Shown: positions 58,469 to 64,000 of the stretch, in pieces
Numbering within the stretch: the first letter of the stretch is position 1
Layout: every line of letters begins with the position of its first letter
Assembly: GCF_028453695.1 (NCBI RefSeq)
Contig: NC_135777.1
Span: forward strand, 9,351,714-9,415,713
DNA: 64,000 nt
Direction: 5' to 3'
DNA from: Augochlora pura
Lineage: Eukaryota > Arthropoda > Insecta > Hymenoptera > Halictidae
Program-made: the position numbers and the translations under genes
The notes under the pieces: generated by a model
What the model was told of the DNA's origin: nothing
Seen by the model: only the letters and a program-made list of their open reading frames with translations
Database searches by the model: none

Positions 58469-59121
58469 GCTGTTCCCCTACGTGAAGTTCTGTTCGAAAA
58501 ATTAGGTTTACTCTTCTGCCCCGCTGTATAATAATGGGACCGTACACTCAAAACGAGGGTAGTTCGTACCCACGGAAACGAGCGCTGTCGAAAAATGCCA
58601 TCGTCCAACCGGCAATCGTCAGATTTCATTCACGACGCAAACAAATAGGGGCATTAATTATGCGGAATGCCGTATCGCATTGTCGTGGGACCGCGTCATT
58701 CGTCTCTCTCATTTGCCTCCATTCCGAGGAAAATTTCAACGATGTCCTCAGCGCCATACCCGGCTGCTCATAATGCAATATTAATCCCGCAGAACTTTGA
58801 ATGGGGAAATAAAGCGAATGGAACCTGCGCGCCGGAAAAAGTAGCGTTCTCTTTACTCGATAAGTGCACCGTTTTATAACTGGACCACATAGTTTGTTCT
58901 ACCACGGTGCTAGCCCCAGGGTACGCGTAGATCTGTTTCAAAGAAAAAGTCAGAAAAGTTAGTAAGATGATATTAGGAACGATATTCGATATCGATAAGC
59001 ACTGCGAACAAATATGTAGATATCTTGTAGCGTGATTAGATTTGTAATAAGTAGAATGCCTATCTTTATGCATTTATGGGAAGTAATATTTTACTTTTGC
59101 TTAATACATTTACTTTTATCA
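58469..59121. other. Unannotated stretch
   Basis: 58530-58880 is GC-richer with 70-101-codon frames on both strands and no recognisable domain. Confidence 0.45.
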
Positions 59122-59240
59122 TACAGAGTGTCCCGGAAATCGTAGTACAACCGGGCGAACGAACTTTGAAGTCGATTATCACGAAAACGGACCACCGGAT
59201 GAAAAAATATTATACCAAAACATTTCATTATTTATGCTTT
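59122..59240 (+). mobile_element. TA-inserting MITE, left half
   Basis: TACAGAGTGTCCCGGAAATC begins a terminal repeat continuing to ACAACCGGGC, followed by GAACGAACTTTGAAGT. The same interior recurs at 63171-63311, where the opposite terminus is kept. No right terminus is visible here. Confidence 0.65.
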
Positions 59241-59581
59241 TTATTACTTTATTATTTATTATATAGCTTTAGTGTCTTCAGTTTTATCTAAATATTATAA
59301 TAGAAGTCTTTAAAAAGCTTTCATACAAGTCTCTCTTCACACACCGAAATTACATTCTTTTAAAAATTAAGAAATAAATAAACAGGCTATGATATTGGGT
59401 TTGGATCATTTATTTAACTATGTCAAGATTATGCAAATAATCTAACTAATTATTCTAGAAGAAGTATTTAAAAATATTGCATTTTTTCAAGACTCATTTA
59501 ATTCACGTGAAGGTATTTATTATATGAGAATATTTGAAAGTGCGTTATACGTTAAATTATGATACATGTAAATAGGGATTA
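59241..59581. other. AT-rich stretch, nothing recognised
   Basis: No repeat or gene seen. Confidence 0.5.
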
Positions 59582-59841
59582 TTAACACATCTTGCGCGGG
59601 AAGCGAGTAAAGTCGTTATTATTGATTTTCTTAGTTTTTAATTTCTGACAAGTTGTTTTTATTTTTTTAAAGGGAATAAAGAAATTGTTTTTAACACAGA
59701 AACTGAAACTTTTATCAAAAGACCCTAATGTTTAAAAACTACAGTTATCTTATGCAGAAGGAATTTTGCGTCCGAACTGCAAAAAATCGCCCGCTACACG
59801 GTAAGACTCTGGCGGCAAAGTGCCCGCGCAAGATGCGTTAA
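59582..59841. mobile_element. TTAA-flanked element, CRCATCTTGCGCGGG ends
   Basis: TTAA at 59582-59585 and 59838-59841 bound 252 bp. Ends CACATCTTGCGCGGG and (reverse-complemented) CGCATCTTGCGCGGG match at 14 of 15. The interior is AT-rich. It has no coding capacity. Confidence 0.75.
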
Positions 59842-60137
59842 TTAAAATCTCTTAGAGATAATTGTTACACATGACATCTCCTAAGATACGCATATATGAT
59901 TCCTGACATTTAATAGAAATATTATTCGTGTACCTCATAGTACGTTTCTCATTAGCCAAATGTTCATATAGACTAGCTGTGTGAAATTTCCGCTGGAAAG
60001 AATGCAGTTGAAACACATATTATATATGACACGTACAAAATGAAACAACTCAAACATTCCCTTGAATATGGAAATAATAAAACACCCGAATATCTGTCGT
60101 TCGTTTAAAAAAGGAATAAGCAAATAACATTTCTATT
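59842..60137. other. Short AT-rich stretch, nothing recognised
   Basis: No feature seen. Confidence 0.5.
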
Positions 60138-60300
60138 GATACGAGAGTAAATAACTAGATAAATATTGAAATATAAATTTAATAAATAAATGTTGAAATA
60201 TTAACTTAACAAATAAATATTGAAATTTTAACTTAACAAATAACTATTGAAATATTAACTTAACAAATGAATGCTCAAATGTCGATTTAATTAATAAATA
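60138..60300. repeat. 27-bp AT-rich tandem repeat
   Basis: RTTGAAATATTAACTTAACA-type units start at 60165, 60192, 60219, 60246 and, degraded (GCTCAAAT), 60273: an exact 27-bp period over five units. Confidence 0.9.
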
Positions 60301-60620
60301 TTTCGAATCAACCGACCGACAACGCGTAGGTTAACAAATTTTTCATTTTTCCCTTTAAATGCTACTTTAGCGAACGCCGGCCACCGCTTTGTTAACTTTT
60401 CCCTCCCCTTTCTCGCGGCCTGGGCCCGCCCCTTTTTCGGCGTTGCACCACCCGCGGCTAAAACGGGAAAAGGAAAAGGAACCACGATAGCGGAGTGACG
60501 TTATGGAATTTATGCGCGAAATAGGAATTCGCGAGAAAAAAGTGCGAGCCCCGGAAGAGGGCGAAAGTGTGACATGGGTTAGATGGAAGAAAGAGATCGG
60601 CGAAAATAATGTCGCGGGGA

Positions 60621-60647
60621 GGGGGGGGGGGGGGGGGGGGGGGGGGG
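60621..60647. repeat. Poly-G tract, G27
   Basis: Twenty-seven consecutive G, preceded by GGGGA. The length is unreliable for the usual sequencing reasons. Confidence 0.9.
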
Positions 60648-60705
60648 AGAAGAGGATGTTAAATTTTGAGCGTCGGTTATCGCGGACCTCTTCTCTCATT
60701 TCGCT

Positions 60706-60742
60706 CTCTCCCCCCTCCCCCCTCTCTCTCTCTCTCTCTCCC
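60706..60742. repeat. CT-rich tract
   Basis: CCCCCCTCCCCCCTC followed by (TC)n. Confidence 0.9.
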
Positions 60743-61970
60743 TTTCACTCTCACACCTTTTTCTCTATGTATATACCGAGTGGGTCAAGTAACTAGACCA
60801 AGCTATAGGCTCTGTTCTATATACATATATAGATGAATTTAGAATAAAATTGTAGAGGGATATTCAACACTGTTTCACGAGCACTATTATCCTGCTGTAC
60901 GATTTCGTTCACAAGTGCATCGTTACAGTTGTAATGTGTAGTTGCTCTTTTTTAAAAATGGAAATGTATACTTTCTTTATATGCAGTTAGACACTTGAGA
61001 AATGTCTCCATGAAAAGGGTACACAATACCAGAAGAAATTGTATGAAATATTTCATTCTTTTAACGCTAAATATGATGACAACGATGATGATAAGTAAAG
61101 TAGCATCGTCGCGTCATATTATGAAGAATCGATATAGGTCATTCAATATGAAATATCTTGAGTAATATTCATTTTTTTTTTTTGGTTAATATATAATACT
61201 AAATCATTTTTCCTCATTATTATAATGAAGTGTGTTATTATTATTATTATCATTATTATTATATTATTATTATCATCATCGTTATATTAAAATTATCATT
61301 ACGTATATATTATTCGTAAATATTATAATTGTCTCACCCTGTACATCTGTCTCTATACTTCTCTATCTCCCACTCTATCGTCAGGTTACGGCTCGCAGAA
61401 TTTGTTCACCCTTTAAAGCCGTCCTTTGGGCCTAAGTCAGACGTGAGCCCTACGCATCGCTTACCCTTAGTAGATTTAATTAATTAATTTCGGTTTAATT
61501 AATCAATTTCGGTTTAATTAATGGCGTTTGCTCGTCCGGTGGCTCGCGGCGCGCGTCACTTTGCTGCGTGTGTTCCAATTAATTAATTCGACAAACTTGA
61601 TTTATTGGAGACGAACACCTACCGTACACTCCCCTGTGCACGATTGTGTTGTTACGTGTTTAACAAAGCAGTCCGTTGATTTGGAGCATCGCGCTAATTA
61701 TTAACGCGATCCCTCCTCGATCTGGATGCCTCTAATGAGTCTGTGATTCGTGTCACGTAAACTTATCGCGCACGCCACGGTTTGCCAGTGTTTCACGGTG
61801 TTTGAGCCGCAGTGTTGCGTGATGCCATTTCGAGGTCGTTCAGGTTCGTCCATACGTATTGCGACACGAGTACACTAATCAGCTAACAAGACGAAATTGT
61901 TATATTTTTGAAAAAAACAACATGCTTCGTATTATGAAACCGAAAGAATATATAATCAGATCGAATGTAT

Positions 61971-62210
61971 TTAACCCTTTGCGGCGGTGTGTCTGCTTTC
62001 GGCCACCAAAGCAATTTATTTATCCTTTTTCATCCTTTTTTATATTTTCATAAAATTAAAACATATTATTGTGTCACATGTGTCTGAACATTGAAACGGA
62101 GTTAATAAATTTTGTTTTTCCTTCTTCTATTATTGCTATCATATTACTTGTCCACTGAAAGAAAATTAATTACGACCATGTATACATTTAATACGACCGC
62201 AAAGGGTTAA
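61971..62210. mobile_element. TTAA-flanked MITE, CCCTTTGCGG ends
   Basis: TTAA at 61971-61974 and 62207-62210 bound 232 bp. Ends CCCTTTGCGGCGGT and (reverse-complemented) CCCTTTGCGGTCGT match at 12 of 14. It is related to, but distinct from, the CCCTTTGCACTCG family. Confidence 0.75.
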
Positions 62211-63011
62211 ATATCGAGGCAATAGGTGTCAGCAGAAATACGTTTTTTGTAAATAGAGTGCGAGCATCAACGGAAGACTATTAAACGATGAAGTACCGTC
62301 GGAGGCATCGGATTCATTCGAAATTAATGACGGTCTGTAAATTGACCGTTCACGACTTCGCCGTGGAGAAGCTAACGTCGACAAAGCTGCGCGCGTTCTC
62401 CGCGGAACCGCATCGAAGTTCGCAGTTACGCGAAAACTCAAAAATTAACTGAATCCGATTTGAAACAAGTACCGTACCTCATGAAATACTGTGGACCGGG
62501 AGTTATAGTTGGTTATAAAGGGCCCAACTTTAATCTAGTTCCGTGATTTACTACATTTACCTTTGCGCTGAGGCGACACAGTACGAAACTCAGTTAACAC
62601 GTTCGCTCCATCATAATTTTAATTCCGCGCTGTCTTCCCGCGCGCAACATTAGTCACTCAATTTGCACGTTTAATCAAATTTCTTATCTTCGCTGCGATG
62701 ACGCACGGCAGTCACTGTGACAATAAGAAATACACGCTATCTGGACTCGGCACCGTGGAATATTATCGCGCGCTTTTCTCCGAGGAACGGCGACGCTAAG
62801 AATTTTCGTGCTGTAAAGCAACAATTCGTAGAAACGCGCGCGTGCGAAATAAAAACGATCTGCATCGATCGAAGCAAATATAAATTTCTTTCTTGTTTTA
62901 AATAACTGTATCTTTATTTGACATTTTTCTTACGATTGGATAGATCCGAAATGTTATGTTAGAAATGAGTAAGTGAGCTACATAGCAACGAAGACATCGA
63001 AAGAATTTATG
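62211..63011. other. Unannotated stretch before the assembly gap
   Basis: Mixed composition. TTATAAAGGG at about 62513 is a weak TATA-like motif. No gene recognised. Confidence 0.45.
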
Positions 63012-63111
63012 NNNNNNNNNNNNNNNNNNNNNNNNNNNNNNNNNNNNNNNNNNNNNNNNNNNNNNNNNNNNNNNNNNNNNNNNNNNNNNNNNNNNNNNNN
63101 NNNNNNNNNNN
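63012..63111. other. Assembly gap, 100 N
   Basis: Exactly 100 N, a conventional scaffold gap of unknown true size. A transposon copy lies just to its right. Confidence 0.98.
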
Positions 63112-63170
63112 AATTTAAGAACTATTTTGAAATGGAATGATTTATGATTTGTAATTACTTTTATTTATAC

Positions 63171-63311
63171 AAGTTGAACGAACTTTGAAGTTGATTATCA
63201 CGAAAACGGAGCTCCGTATAAAAAATATGTTATACCAAAATATTTTCCTCTTCTTTTATGTAGAATCGCCCCCTGCCCGGTTGTACTACGATTTCCGGGA
63301 CACCTTGTATA
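63171..63311 (+). mobile_element. TA-inserting MITE, right half
   Basis: GAACGAACTTTGAAGTTGAT through the CCCGGTTGTACTACGATTTC terminus to CACCTTGTA. It matches 59122-59240 in the interior and keeps the right terminus that copy lacks; its own left terminus is lost. Confidence 0.65.
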
Positions 63312-63344
63312 TTCTTTTATTAATGTATTATATTCTTTTATTAA

Positions 63345-63471
63345 ATATTAATTTATTATGTACATATGTACTTTTTCACTTTAATCGTTTACTTTAATAA
63401 CTAACAATACAATTGGGTAAAGCGCGAAACATCCGCAAAAGTCAGTATAGTGGCGCGACGTGCCTAAGAGG
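63345..63471 (-). mobile_element. Truncated copy of the CTATAGTGGC family
   Basis: Read on the minus strand it starts CCTCTTAGGCACGTCGCG, then CACTATACTGAC, and follows the elements at 21334 and 52355 through TTATTAAAGTAAACGATTAAAG. The other half is missing. Confidence 0.65.
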
Positions 63472-63506
63472 TAAAAAAAGCATCGATAATCTTGAAATCT
63501 CGAAAA

Positions 63507-63532
63507 ATATGACCTCTAAAAAGAGGTCATAT
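63507..63532. repeat. Perfect 11-bp hairpin
   Basis: ATATGACCTCT and its exact reverse complement AGAGGTCATAT flank an AAAA loop. TGACCT and AGGTCA are nuclear-receptor half-sites in everted arrangement with 8 bp between them. Confidence 0.8.
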
Positions 63533-64000
63533 AAACTTCCAACGTGTCTCGAACCATACAATCTGTTTCCGTAGCATTTTTTAGCATCGTAAACGACACC
63601 CGAGACATTGTAACAGCTCCAGCGAAACACCCTGTACAGTAGATCACGAAATACACAAATCGAGCGTCCGATTATTTCGACCAACCGGTGTACACCGTCA
63701 TCTTTCACGTTGCCCGGATGATTCGAGCCGCGTCCAGGTCGAAACTCGGGACTTCATCCCGGAACGGGAAGACGGCACGAAGAATCATGGGAACGGCGGA
63801 GCTCATGAGATTGGCCATAAGCCTCGAATAAAATCTCGACGGGGTGACGATGCCGGCCACCGGGAATTTTTCCCCGCGAAAGGTTTATGGTGGCCGAGCC
63901 TCGTCGGTTCTATTGCCCGGACGTTTCTCCTCGGCGAAATTAAGAGACGGCGACCCGTGGGGAACGCGGTATAACGGTTTCGTTGATGCGAGCCCCGCCA
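63533..64000. other. Unannotated stretch to window end
   Basis: CACCCTGTACAG at 63628 resembles a transposon end. From 63700 the sequence is GC-rich. No gene recognised. Confidence 0.45.

Larger units (their letters stand above)
60301..61970. other. Unannotated stretch
   Basis: 60350-60720 is GC-rich with the G27 and CT tracts listed separately. (ATT)n-like sequence lies at 61230-61275. TTTCGGTTTAATTAAT occurs twice at 61488-61522. CACCCTGTAC at 61335 resembles a transposon end without a partner. Confidence 0.45.

Overview
This window looks like repeat-rich, gene-poor insect chromosomal DNA, most likely from a hymenopteran (bee, ant or wasp). The reasons are the alternation of AT-rich stretches with GC-rich islands, CpG dinucleotides that are not obviously depleted, many TTAA-bounded piggyBac-like MITEs, a mariner relic, and short LTRs with a TATAAAAGG box. 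The species call is inference. I found no intact protein-coding gene, rRNA, tRNA, CRISPR array or recognisable miRNA. The longest open frames are explained by low-complexity DNA, tandem repeats or transposons, or lack any recognisable domain. Two short segments look more protein-like than the rest (25042-25211 on +, cysteine-rich; 34342-34632 on -) and are reported at low confidence.

Layout. 1-8161: mostly unannotated, with one MITE at 3.46-3.70 kb. 8162-8666: a TTAA-bounded element made almost wholly of a 44-bp tandem repeat that carries CACGTG (E-box) palindromes. 9-16 kb: AT-rich DNA, several minisatellites and a diverged duplication (12.0 and 12.9 kb). 16.2-17.0 kb: a MITE, then a 415-bp solo LTR. 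20.3-22.1 kb: a MITE, then a nested stack (one element holding two others). 22-28 kb: mostly unannotated, with the cysteine-rich segment near 25.1 kb. 28.7-29.5 kb: a solo LTR with an internal minisatellite. 30.4-31.7 kb: a composite element enclosing a promoter-like cluster. 33.3-33.7 kb: a decayed ~52-bp repeat. 37.4-49.1 kb: two nearly identical ~1.07-kb solo LTRs in inverted orientation about 9.2 kb apart, each carrying the same MITE; a mariner relic, several minisatellites and poly-G tracts lie between them. 49-62 kb: more MITEs, CT-rich DNA and poly-G. 63 kb: a 100-bp N gap beside transposon fragments.

The coherent story is about transposons and not a gene pathway. Fourteen TTAA-bounded pairs of at least four sequence families are visible, and at 21.3-22.1 kb the nesting order can be proved from an uninterrupted paralogue at 52.4 kb. 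The most unusual object is the E-box minisatellite at 8.3-8.65 kb, which appears to have grown from the interior of a MITE. I cannot show that it, or anything else here, has a cellular function.
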